A stretch of DNA of 45,959 nt from DAOQTX01 sp035340715. Lineage in GTDB: Bacteria > Bacteroidota > Bacteroidia > AKYH767-A > OLB10. A program made the position numbers and the translations under genes. How positions within the stretch are numbered: position 1 is the stretch's first letter; each line of letters begins with the position of its first letter. Shown here in pieces: positions 15,500-23,770 of this stretch. The stretch lies in contig DAOQTX010000017.1 in NCBI GenBank assembly GCA_035340715.1, forward strand, positions 1 to 45,959, written 5' to 3'. The notes below the pieces were generated by a model that worked only from the letters and a program-made list of their open reading frames with translations, was not told the DNA's origin and made no database searches.

Positions 15500-17143
15500 T
15501 TAGTCTTTTCGAACTTTTTTCAATGATAGGCCGTTCATGGCATTGGATTGGATTCCGTGGATCGACTTTTGCGATAATCGTAGAACCTGATCGTAGTATA
15601 AAATTACAAAAGGACATTCTTCGATCAGAATTTTCTCCATGGATTGATAATTCATATAACGAAGCGAGTCATTATTTAGCTGTAAAGCCTTATGGTAAAG
15701 TTGATCAAAAGTCTGATTCAGAAAGTGCGTTGTATTAGGTCCTTTAGGAGAATGATTGGCTGAATAAAATAAAGAGAAATAATTTTCAGCATCCGGATAA
15801 TCAGCAATCCAACTCGCTCTATAAAATGCGAGTTTATTCTGAGCAACCATTTCGCGATGTTGAGCTCCCTGATTCACTTCAAGTTTAATACGAATTCCAA
15901 TATCTTTTAATTGCGACTGAATAAACTCGCATAAATCGAGATACTCAGGAGTAGTGGACAAAACAATTTCCGGCAATCCTTTACCATTAACAAAACCTGC
16001 TTCAGATAATAACTGGGCCGAAAGCTGTGGTTGATAATCATATCCCAAAATAGAGTCGGAGAATGACGGCAAACCCCTTGGTGTAATTCCACAACTGCCA
16101 GGAGAACCAATGCTGTTGCGTAAATATTTGATCATACTAACCCGATCAAACCCGTAGTTAATTGCTTTTCTGATTCTCACATCACTTAAAATCGATTTGC
16201 TCTGATTTAATGAATCGGCAGAAAGACTAAACGCTAAATACTCCGTATTCAAATAGGGTCCCGTTTCAAAATTAAATTTCCCCTTATACTTTTTTTTAAG
16301 CTCACCATTTCTCGACAATAAATCATCCTTGTAGGAGGCATCTAATCCTGAAAGAAAATCAAGCTTACCTTTTACGAACTCTAGGAAAGCGGCTTGACGA
16401 TCGGGAATAAAAGAAATTTGTACGGCATCTAAATAGGGCAATCGAATCTCTTTATCAAACTCAAAATAATGTTCATTCTTATGAAAAACCATACTACCTC
16501 TTTCCTGCCATAGAAACAACTTAAATGGACCTGTGCCAATGGGGTTGGATCTAAAATCTTTACCAAAATGCTGAACGATTTCAGGAGGCACAACGGAACA
16601 ATAAGCCGAAGTAAGAATAGAAAGAAATGGTGGAAACGAATACTTTAAACGAATCGTTAATACACTATCATTTTCAGCTTTTATTTCGGGCACATCATTT
16701 ACATCACGAGCAATCGCATTAAATACCCATGCCCCTGGTGAAGCGGTCTTTTCATCCATAATTCTATTGAAACTGAAAACAAAATCGGAGGCTATCACTC
16801 TTCTTTTCTCATCGATTAGTGCAGAAGAATGATATGCAACATTGGTATTGAGATAAAAAGTATAATTAAGTCCGTCCTCACTAATCTTCCATGAATGCGC
16901 TAAACAGGGAATAATATTCATGGATTCATCCATTTGAACCAAACCATTATACAATTGGCTGACAGCCCATATATTGGCTTGCGATCTGGCAAATGCAGGA
17001 TCTAAAGATGTAATTCCGCTGGCTTCATTGTAGCGAAAAACCTTTTTCGATTCGTACTCGTCTGTTGTTGTGCATGAACAAAAGAAAAATAATACGAAGA
17101 ACAATAGTAATGGGAATATATTTTTTGGATTCTCAAATCTCAT
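15500..17143 (-). CDS. ABC transporter solute-binding lipoprotein, family 5 (peptide/nickel type)
   Basis: The protein resembles OppA/DppA-type extracytoplasmic binding proteins: FRYNEASGITSLDPAFAR near the N-terminus, VSQLYNGLVQMDESM, AHSWKISEDGLNYTFYL, and GTGPFKL in the middle. The N-terminus is a lipoprotein signal, with hydrophobic core LLLFFVLFFFCSC and Cys22 or Cys24 as the acylated residue when translation starts at the ATG at 17143. An in-frame ATG at 17161 would add six residues and is less likely. No permease or ATPase gene is adjacent, so it either works with a transporter encoded elsewhere or has another role. The C-terminal region (SANHSPKGPNTTHF) resembles the usual peptide-binding lobe. 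Specificity is unknown. Confidence 0.85.
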   Translation of the reverse strand: MRFENPKNIFPLLLFFVLFFFCSCTTTDEYESKKVFRYNEASGITSLDPAFARSQANIWAVSQLYNGLVQMDESMNIIPCLAHSWKISEDGLNYTFYLNTNVAYHSSALIDEKRRVIASDFVFSFNRIMDEKTASPGAWVFNAIARDVNDVPEIKAENDSVLTIRLKYSFPPFLSILTSAYCSVVPPEIVQHFGKDFRSNPIGTGPFKLFLWQERGSMVFHKNEHYFEFDKEIRLPYLDAVQISFIPDRQAAFLEFVKGKLDFLSGLDASYKDDLLSRNGELKKKYKGKFNFETGPYLNTEYLAFSLSADSLNQSKSILSDVRIRKAINYGFDRVSMIKYLRNSIGSPGSCGITPRGLPSFSDSILGYDYQPQLSAQLLSEAGFVNGKGLPEIVLSTTPEYLDLCEFIQSQLKDIGIRIKLEVNQGAQHREMVAQNKLAFYRASWIADYPDAENYFSLFYSANHSPKGPNTTHFLNQTFDQLYHKALQLNNDSLRYMNYQSMEKILIEECPFVILYYDQVLRLSQKSIHGIQSNAMNGLSLKKVRKD

Positions 17144-17174
17144 GGTGCAAATATCAAACAATTACATAAAATGG

Positions 17175-17182
17175 TACCTTTG
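17175..17182 (+). promoter_or_regulatory. Candidate -7 promoter element for mtaB
   Basis: TACCTTTG matches the Bacteroidota -7 consensus TAnnTTTG and ends 18 bases before the mtaB ATG at 17201. No clear TTG -33 element is found at the expected distance, so support is from the -7 box and position only. Confidence 0.4.
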
Positions 17183-17200
17183 CAAACCATCAATATTTAA

Positions 17201-18529
17201 ATGAAAGTTGCTTATCATACATTGGGTTGCAAGTTAAACTTTTCAGAAACTTCACAGTTGGCACAACTATTAAAGAAAGAAGGTTTTGAAGAGGTTGAAT
17301 TTGACCATTTTGCTGATCTTTATATCATCAATACCTGCAGTGTGACTGCCAATGCCGATAAAGAGTGCAAGAGTATAGTAAACCGTGCTTTACATCAAAA
17401 TCCTGAAGCATTGATCGCCATTACCGGATGTTATGCTCAACTCAAGCCAGAATCGATTTCTAAAATTCCGGGAGTAAGTTTGGTTTTGGGAGCCAATGAA
17501 AAATTCAATATAGCTGCTTACAAACAATTGATCGCTGGATCGAATGAGAGCATGATAAAATCTTGTGAAATTGCTGAAGTTGTAAATTTTATTCCCAGTC
17601 ATTCCGGCTCACACCGCACTCGGGTATTCGTAAAAGTTCAGGATGGGTGCGACTATAATTGTTCGTTTTGCACCATTCCACTTGCCAGAGGAAAAAGCAG
17701 AAGCAATACACTTGAAAATATTATTGATCAGTGTAATCAATTGGCAGATGAAGGCACTAACGAAATTGTGCTTACCGGTATAAACTTAGGCGATGTTGGA
17801 AGATTGCATCCCGATGAAAAACACTCTTTTACATGTCATCAAATGATGGAAGCGCTCGAGTTACGATGTAGCGTAAATCGAATTCGCATCAGCAGCATTG
17901 AACCGAATTTACTCAAAGATGAAACCATAGAGTTGATCGCTTCTTCACATAAAATAATGCCTCATTTTCACATCCCTTTACAAAGCGGTTCAGACGAGTT
18001 GTTGAAACGCATGCGTAGAAGATATCAAAGGCACACGTATGAGAGCCGAATTGCTTTGATAAAACAATTAATGCCCCATGCATGCATTGGTTCAGATATC
18101 ATCTGTGGATTCCCTGGAGAAACGGAAGAGGAGTTTGAAACTACTTATCGTTTTCTAGATCAATTGCCAATTTCCTATCTTCATGTTTTCACGTATAGTG
18201 AGAGAGATAACACTTTGGCAGTTACTTTCAATTCACGAGTACCAATGAAGGAAAGAAAAAAACGAACAAATATTCTTCGGACACTTTCACTTAAAAAACA
18301 AATGGCTTTTGAACAATCGCAAAGCAATGGAGTACATGAGGTATTATTTGAAGCCGGTAATCAGAAAGATAGCATCAGCGGCTATACACAGAACTATATC
18401 AAAGCAAAAATTCCATACTCAATAAATTTGATCAATTCCATCTGCAAAGTAAAATTGCATTACTCAAAAGAAGATTTTTCTTACCATGCAACACCTATTT
18501 CGCAAGACGTGGGTGTTCTCCCTGTTTAA
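17201..18529 (+). CDS. mtaB: tRNA threonylcarbamoyladenosine methylthiotransferase MtaB
   Basis: MtaB is a radical-SAM methylthiotransferase that converts t6A37 to ms2t6A37 in tRNAs reading ANN codons. The N-terminal UPF0004 domain has the cluster cysteines C10 (HTLGCKLNFSE), C46 (INTCSVT) and C77 (ITGCYAQ). The radical-SAM motif is CDYNCSFC (C150, C154, C157), followed by TIPLARGKSRS. The opening GCKLN with the CSVTANAD motif favours MtaB over MiaB. A C-terminal TRAM-like beta segment follows (about 375-435). The 442-residue length is typical. It is divergent from the solute-binding lipoprotein gene and is followed after 6 bases by lgt. Confidence 0.93.
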   Translation: MKVAYHTLGCKLNFSETSQLAQLLKKEGFEEVEFDHFADLYIINTCSVTANADKECKSIVNRALHQNPEALIAITGCYAQLKPESISKIPGVSLVLGANEKFNIAAYKQLIAGSNESMIKSCEIAEVVNFIPSHSGSHRTRVFVKVQDGCDYNCSFCTIPLARGKSRSNTLENIIDQCNQLADEGTNEIVLTGINLGDVGRLHPDEKHSFTCHQMMEALELRCSVNRIRISSIEPNLLKDETIELIASSHKIMPHFHIPLQSGSDELLKRMRRRYQRHTYESRIALIKQLMPHACIGSDIICGFPGETEEEFETTYRFLDQLPISYLHVFTYSERDNTLAVTFNSRVPMKERKKRTNILRTLSLKKQMAFEQSQSNGVHEVLFEAGNQKDSISGYTQNYIKAKIPYSINLINSICKVKLHYSKEDFSYHATPISQDVGVLPV

Positions 18530-18535
18530 TTTATT

Positions 18536-19699
18536 ATGTACCCAACAATATCCGATTTAATCAATGATTTGTTTGGAATATTTATTCCATTGCCAGTGCA
18601 AACCTTTGGCTTTTTTATGGCGTTGTCGTTTTTATTGGCTGCATACACTCTTAACAAGGAACTTAAACGATTACAGATCAATAAAATAATCCCTATTGTT
18701 AAAGTTAGCGAAGAAATAGGCAAGCCCGCCAGCTTTTCAGAGTTAGTTTCACAGGCCCTAATTGGTTTTATATTAGGCTTTAAAATAATTTTCATTGTGT
18801 TTAATTACAATGATTTTGTTCAAGACACTCAAGGAATATTATTATCCGGTAGAGGAAGTTTTATAGGTGGAATTCTTGGCGCGGTGGCATTGGCCTATTT
18901 GCGGTACAGAGAAAAAGATAAAAAGAAGAAAGAAAAAGTTGAGCAACATGAAAGAGAAGTAAAAACGGATGAAATGGTAAGTACAATTACCATGATAGCA
19001 GCAGTAGCCGGATTGCTAGGCGCTAAGTTGTTTCACAATTTGGAAAACTTTGACGAGTTGATTAACGATCCGATTGGCTCATTGCTTTCTTTCAGTGGCC
19101 TGACATTTTTTGGCGGACTTTTAATGGGGGCTGCAGCCGTGTTGTATCAAGCTCATAAGTATGGAATAAAACCTTTTCCAATGTGCGATGCCGCTGCACC
19201 GGGTTTGATGTTATCATATGGGTTTGGGCGATTGGGTTGCCATCTAAGTGGGGATGGAGACTGGGGCATCAACAATTTAAGCCCAAAACCAGATTATTTA
19301 AATTTCTTACCCGATTGGATTTGGTCCTATTCGTATCCCAACAATGTTATCAATGAAGGGGTACCCATTCCGGGATGCACTGGAACTCACTGTATGATTC
19401 TTGAATATCCTGTTTGGCCCACTCCTTTATATGAAGCTTCTGCTTGCATTATTTTGTTTTTTGTTTTATGGAAATTGCGTTTACAATTCAAAACACCTGG
19501 AATTTTGTTTGGCATCTATTTAATCTTTACAGGCACAGAGCGCTTTTTGATTGAGAAAATAAGAATCAATAATAAGTTTGAGTACTTTGGATACACCTTT
19601 ACACAAGCGGAGTTAATTGCTCTGATGATTGTATTAACCGGAATTGTATTGATTTATTTTGTCAACAAGAAAAAGAAACAAAGTCATGTCTCTTCCTGA
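18536..19699 (+). CDS. lgt: Prolipoprotein diacylglyceryl transferase Lgt
   Basis: Lgt transfers diacylglycerol from phosphatidylglycerol to the lipobox cysteine of prolipoproteins in the inner membrane, and the window encodes several such lipoproteins. The protein has about seven hydrophobic helices. The Lgt signature region is YGFGRLGCHLSGDGDWG (228-244), preceded by LTFFGGLLMG (189-198) and followed by PTPLYE (295-300) near a conserved arginine/glutamate helix. At 387 residues it is longer than the approximately 290-residue E. coli enzyme, with a charged insertion near 125-145 (KDKKKKEKVEQHEREVK), as in the long Lgt-like forms of Bacteroidota. Its 3' end overlaps the next gene by 14 bases. 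Confidence 0.88.
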   Translation: MYPTISDLINDLFGIFIPLPVQTFGFFMALSFLLAAYTLNKELKRLQINKIIPIVKVSEEIGKPASFSELVSQALIGFILGFKIIFIVFNYNDFVQDTQGILLSGRGSFIGGILGAVALAYLRYREKDKKKKEKVEQHEREVKTDEMVSTITMIAAVAGLLGAKLFHNLENFDELINDPIGSLLSFSGLTFFGGLLMGAAAVLYQAHKYGIKPFPMCDAAAPGLMLSYGFGRLGCHLSGDGDWGINNLSPKPDYLNFLPDWIWSYSYPNNVINEGVPIPGCTGTHCMILEYPVWPTPLYEASACIILFFVLWKLRLQFKTPGILFGIYLIFTGTERFLIEKIRINNKFEYFGYTFTQAELIALMIVLTGIVLIYFVNKKKKQSHVSS

Positions 19700-20489
19700 T
19701 AAATTCTCTGATCAGCTGATTGATGCTGTAAAAAATGCCGCTGCATTTATTCGTAAAAATTCAGGAGCGGTTGACCCTGCAGATGTAGAGAAAAAGAGTT
19801 TGAATAATCTGGTTTCGTATGTAGACACTACGAGTGAGCAAATGTTGGTCAAGGATTTAAAAAATATTATCCCCCAATCCGGCTTTATTACTGAAGAAAA
19901 TACAACTAAACAAAGTCAGCAGAATGAATATACATGGATCATTGATCCTTTAGATGGTACAACCAATTTTTTACATGGAATTCCTATTTATTGCGTATCG
20001 GTTGGGTTAATGAAAAATGATGAGATGATTGCAGGAGTTGTTCATGAAGTAAACTTGGATGAATGTTTTTATTCCTTTGGCGCTGGAAAATCCTATTTAA
20101 ATAATAAAGAAATTACCGTCAGCCCTGTATCTCATCTTCGCGAGTCACTCATTGCAACCGGTTTTCCGTATACCGATTATCACCGAAAACATCCCTACAT
20201 GGATGTGTTTGATTATTGCATGCATCATACACGCGGTCTTCGAAGATTGGGTTCGGCAGCAGCAGATTTAGTTTATGTGGCTTGCGGACGATTTGAAGCC
20301 TTTTGGGAATATGGACTAAATGCCTGGGATATTGCAGCCGGAAGTTTTATTGTTGAACAAGCTGGCGGTACAGTAAGCGACTTTAATGGAAAAAGAAATT
20401 TTCTCTTTGGAGAAGAGATTATTGCCTGTAATGCTTTAGTTTATGATTCCTTTCTTAAGATAGTAATGGAAAAGTTTAAAACAGATTAG
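19686..20489 (+). CDS. Inositol-monophosphatase-family phosphatase (SuhB/CysQ-like)
   Basis: The metal-binding signatures of the inositol monophosphatase superfamily are intact: an ITEEN motif (first metal-ligand glutamates), WIIDPLDGTTNFLHG, and WDIAAGSFIVEQAGG near the C-terminus. Family members dephosphorylate small phosphates such as inositol-1-phosphate, fructose-1,6-bisphosphate or PAP; the exact substrate cannot be set from sequence by eye. I chose the ATG at 19686 (MSLPDKFSDQ), giving 267 residues, over an upstream in-frame start inside lgt. The gene overlaps lgt by 14 bases and its last 4 bases overlap the end of the convergent LysM gene. Confidence 0.9.
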   Translation: MSLPDKFSDQLIDAVKNAAAFIRKNSGAVDPADVEKKSLNNLVSYVDTTSEQMLVKDLKNIIPQSGFITEENTTKQSQQNEYTWIIDPLDGTTNFLHGIPIYCVSVGLMKNDEMIAGVVHEVNLDECFYSFGAGKSYLNNKEITVSPVSHLRESLIATGFPYTDYHRKHPYMDVFDYCMHHTRGLRRLGSAAADLVYVACGRFEAFWEYGLNAWDIAAGSFIVEQAGGTVSDFNGKRNFLFGEEIIACNALVYDSFLKIVMEKFKTD

Positions 20490-21388
20490 TCTTTTTCATT
20501 TTCATAAATTCCATAGCTCAAATCGACTTGAAACCTTGGATCGAGCACGCCCATTTTTGATGCCGCTGCTTTCGAAACTTTAATCAACAATCCATGATTA
20601 TCACCGGTATCAGGCAACATACCAATTACCTTAACATATACCGATCTTTGGTTCATTCGGTTGGTTACTTTAACAATTGATCCTAAGGGAGCTGTTTTAT
20701 GCAGAGCATAATATTTGTTAGGATTTACTTCTGTTTCTTCTATCCAAGCAGCAACTCCACTTTCATTAACTTTATAAACCGATTTGTGATCATCCGGTTT
20801 TTCAATACTTCGTGTGTACTCTGGTTCCTTACTATCAAGCACTTCTTTCGACATTGTTTCTTTTTGCTCAACCTTTGATGCCGTTTCTGTTATATCAATT
20901 GTCTTTGACGAGTTATGTATATATCCAACTACCAATGATTGACCAACTGAAATTTGATCCGACTCCAGAGCATTCCACATCTTCAAGTCAGTGATGCTTT
21001 GATTGTATCTTTTACTTATACCATACAGACTCTCCCCAGCCAAAACGATATGAAATTTATTTTTCTGGTCGTTGCTTACCACAATTTCTGTTGTAGACTT
21101 CAGTACTGGATTTGGATCAACTGCAAGAGAAGATTTGCGAGAAGGTATTTGAACGATTTGATTAATCTTTAATTCAATGACACCCGGATTAGCTTCCATC
21201 AATTCCTCTAACGAAAGTTCGTAGATTCTGGAAAGTTCAAACCAAGTTTGCTTTGGTGTAACTTTATGCAATATATAACCGGTACCATTAACACTCTTAA
21301 CTACGTTTTTTTGTTGCGCTTCCGTTTGAATGGTCAAAAGCAAAAGACTTAATAATGCTACACTTATGATTGATTTCTTTTTTTGCAT
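20486..21388 (-). CDS. Exported LysM protein with C-terminal RlpA-like double-psi beta-barrel
   Basis: A signal peptide (1-24, ending TEA) is followed by two LysM domains (about 38-83, GYILHKVTPKQTWFELSR; and 111-155, KFHIVLAGESLYGISKRYN), a charged linker (160-205) and a double-psi beta-barrel resembling RlpA (209-292, with AAWIEETEVNPNKYYALH, GSIVKVTNRMNQRSVYVKV and LLIKVSKAAASKMG). LysM binds N-acetylglucosamine in peptidoglycan; RlpA is a lytic transglycosylase acting on denuded glycans. The usual RlpA NDRGP segment with its catalytic aspartate is replaced here by IGMLPDTGDN, so activity is doubtful. Likely a periplasmic cell-wall-binding protein. It overlaps the convergent phosphatase gene by 4 bases. 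Confidence 0.85.
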   Translation of the reverse strand: MQKKKSIISVALLSLLLLTIQTEAQQKNVVKSVNGTGYILHKVTPKQTWFELSRIYELSLEELMEANPGVIELKINQIVQIPSRKSSLAVDPNPVLKSTTEIVVSNDQKNKFHIVLAGESLYGISKRYNQSITDLKMWNALESDQISVGQSLVVGYIHNSSKTIDITETASKVEQKETMSKEVLDSKEPEYTRSIEKPDDHKSVYKVNESGVAAWIEETEVNPNKYYALHKTAPLGSIVKVTNRMNQRSVYVKVIGMLPDTGDNHGLLIKVSKAAASKMGVLDPRFQVDLSYGIYENEKD

Positions 21389-21410
21389 TTATTAATCACT
21401 TAATTTTACA

Positions 21411-21423
21411 CAAAGGTACTTTG
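21411..21423. promoter_or_regulatory. Overlapping divergent -7 boxes (LysM gene / NfeD gene)
   Basis: The 13-base sequence CAAAGGTACTTTG is a near palindrome. On the minus strand 21418-21411 reads TACCTTTG, a full -7 consensus match 22 bases before the LysM gene ATG. On the plus strand 21417-21423 reads TACTTTG, a one-base-short match 65 bases before the NfeD ATG. Two RNA polymerases could not occupy both boxes at once. Confidence 0.4.
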
Positions 21424-21488
21424 CACTGCTAGAGTAACGAGATAATAATAGTTTAGTTTTTCAACATTTCAATTAACATTAACCCTAT

Positions 21489-22862
21489 ATGAGAATATTT
21501 CATATCAAATTCAGACTTGCATTACTCTTTATTTATTTATTCACCCTAGTTAATACGCTTTGCACAACTAAATTATTGGCCAGTGATTCAACAAAAATTG
21601 TTATGAAAATTGATATGCGCGATGAAGTAGGCCCGGGATTATTGCGTTTAACGGCCAAGGCCATGGAAGCTGGTGAAAAGAATGGTGCCCATTTTTTACT
21701 GATCCATATGAATACCTATGGTGGATTGGTGGATGCAGCAGACAGTATTAGAACGAGAATATTAAACAGCAAAATACCCAGCATTGTATTCATTGACAAC
21801 AATGCCGCTTCGGCCGGAGCTTTAATAGCAATATCCTGCAATAGAATTTATATGCGCGAGGGAGCCAGTATTGGAGCCGCCACAGTAGTCACAGCAAATG
21901 CTGAGGCATTGCCCGATAAATATCAAAGTTATATGCGAAGTATGATGCGATCAACTGCTGAGAAAAGAGGACGTGATCCAAAAATTGCTGAAGCAATGGT
22001 TGATCCTTATGTAAACATTCCCGGTATAGTGGATAGTGGTAAAGTATTGACCTTAACGCCATCCGAAGCAATGAAGTTAAATTTTTGCAATGGAATTGCA
22101 GAAGACATAGATGCCGTTTTAAAAGCAGAGGGCATTCATCAATATACCATTCGAGAATACAAGCCAAGCGGAATGGATAAATTAATTTCATTCTTAATTA
22201 ATCCTGCTATAAGCGGGATTTTGATTCTCATAATGATGGGCGGAATATATTTTGAACTTCAAACGCCTGGAGTGGGTTTTCCTTTAATCGCAGCCATAAC
22301 AGCAGCCATTCTATATTTTGCACCACTCTATTTAGAAGGTCTCGCTGCCAATTGGGAGATATTATTGTTTATTGCCGGTTTAGCATTACTGTTTGTTGAA
22401 TTTTTCGTCATACCGGGTTTTGGTGTAACCGGTGTAGCCGGATTGGCGTGCATTCTATTTGCATTGGTGAGTGGAATGATTGATAATGTAGGTTTTAATT
22501 TCGAGCCGGTTGCAGGTGAAACAATCACGCAAGCATTAAGCACGGTGGTAATATCGCTCTTTGGAGGTACCATACTCATTATTGCATTTGGTAAAAGTTT
22601 ATTACGCAGTCATGCTTTTTCTAAATTAGTTTTAAACGATACCATGCGATCGGATGAAGGTTTTGTTAGCAATAAATCATTTCAAGATTTAGTAGGTAAA
22701 AGCGGTATGACACACACAGTATTACGTCCTAATGGAAAAGTGATGATCGATAACGAGTTATATCCCGCTTCCACTTTAGGTCCGTTTATAGAAAAAGGAA
22801 CCCATGTAAAAGTTATCAAGGCCGATGCTCTAATGGTATGGGTACAGCCGATTGAAGCATGA
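21489..22862 (+). CDS. NfeD-family membrane-bound serine protease (long form, ClpP-class)
   Basis: The protein has an N-terminal signal or anchor (about 8-31), a ClpP-like protease domain (35-215), four or more membrane helices (about 230-375) and a C-terminal OB-fold NfeD domain (about 395-455). The protease domain contains a likely nucleophile Ser108 in DNNAASAGALIAIS and a candidate base Lys144, by analogy with S97/K138 of the archaeal 1510-N protease. HMNTYGGLVDAADSI is the oxyanion-region motif. Long NfeD proteins (NfeD1b) usually pair with a stomatin/SPFH protein; none is adjacent here. The glycerophosphodiesterase gene overlaps its end by 4 bases. The role in membrane quality control is from the family. 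Confidence 0.9.
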   Translation: MRIFHIKFRLALLFIYLFTLVNTLCTTKLLASDSTKIVMKIDMRDEVGPGLLRLTAKAMEAGEKNGAHFLLIHMNTYGGLVDAADSIRTRILNSKIPSIVFIDNNAASAGALIAISCNRIYMREGASIGAATVVTANAEALPDKYQSYMRSMMRSTAEKRGRDPKIAEAMVDPYVNIPGIVDSGKVLTLTPSEAMKLNFCNGIAEDIDAVLKAEGIHQYTIREYKPSGMDKLISFLINPAISGILILIMMGGIYFELQTPGVGFPLIAAITAAILYFAPLYLEGLAANWEILLFIAGLALLFVEFFVIPGFGVTGVAGLACILFALVSGMIDNVGFNFEPVAGETITQALSTVVISLFGGTILIIAFGKSLLRSHAFSKLVLNDTMRSDEGFVSNKSFQDLVGKSGMTHTVLRPNGKVMIDNELYPASTLGPFIEKGTHVKVIKADALMVWVQPIEA

Positions 22863-23689
22863 TAGAGATTCACGGACATCGAGGATGCAGAGGACTCTAT
22901 CCCGAAAATAGCATACCGGCATTTATGTATGCATTGGAGTTGGGCGTACACGCTTTGGAAATGGATGTTGTGGTTTCTGCCGACCGTAAAATTGTTGTTT
23001 CTCATGAACCCTATTTCAATCATACTATTTGCACACATCCCAATGGAAATAAACTTACGGTTGAACAAGAGCATACATTCAATCTTTTCAAGATGCCCTA
23101 TGAAAGTATTGCAGCTTTTGATTGCGGATCTATTCAACATCCGTCTTTCCCTGAACAGAAAAGCCTATCGACTTGCAAGCCACTGTTCTCAGATGTCATA
23201 AAAATTTCAGAAGAATATTGTTTAAAGCATCATCGTGCTTTACCTTTTTACAACATTGAGACAAAATGTACACCTCTTGGAGATAATTTATTCCATCCAA
23301 CTCCTGAATTATTCACCGATTTGTTAATGGCCGAAATAGAAATAAATCGAATCGAGCATCGATGCATTATACAATCTTTTGACTTGAGAGTTCTCAAATA
23401 TCTTCACACTGAATACCCTCAAATAAAAACTTCACTCTTGGCAGAGAGTTCAATGAGCTACAACGATTTGAGATTGGAGCTTGGATTCAAACCCGATTAT
23501 TATAGTCCACACTTAAGCAATGTAAGTCAGTCCTTGATAAACACTTTACGCTCCGAAGAAGTATTATTACTTCCATGGACTGTGAATGAAATTCAATTGA
23601 TGAAAGAGATGATTCGTTTCGGTGTTGACGGAATCATTACCGATTATCCAAATCGACTGCTCCAAGTGCTTCATCAACTACCTGATTGA
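22859..23689 (+). CDS. Glycerophosphodiester phosphodiesterase
   Basis: The GDPD family hydrolyses glycerophosphodiesters to glycerol-3-phosphate and an alcohol. The N-terminal motif IHGHRGCRGLYPENSIPAF (4-22) has the catalytic His7-Arg8 and metal-binding Glu16. EMDVVVSADRKIVVSHEP (40-57) provides Glu40, Asp42 and the second catalytic histidine, His52. The end of the TIM barrel shows LLPWTVNE and GVDGIITDYPN, typical of the family. There is no signal peptide, so it is probably cytoplasmic, handling phospholipid headgroups or recycled glycerophosphodiesters. It begins inside the stop codon of the NfeD gene (ATGA), suggesting translational coupling. Confidence 0.93.
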   Translation: MIEIHGHRGCRGLYPENSIPAFMYALELGVHALEMDVVVSADRKIVVSHEPYFNHTICTHPNGNKLTVEQEHTFNLFKMPYESIAAFDCGSIQHPSFPEQKSLSTCKPLFSDVIKISEEYCLKHHRALPFYNIETKCTPLGDNLFHPTPELFTDLLMAEIEINRIEHRCIIQSFDLRVLKYLHTEYPQIKTSLLAESSMSYNDLRLELGFKPDYYSPHLSNVSQSLINTLRSEEVLLLPWTVNEIQLMKEMIRFGVDGIITDYPNRLLQVLHQLPD

Positions 23690-23770
23690 TTAATAATTCG
23701 GTTAATAATTTCACAAAAGCCATTTTATTCCAACTTGTATTTTTAGTACATTTATATAAATCAGATAAAC

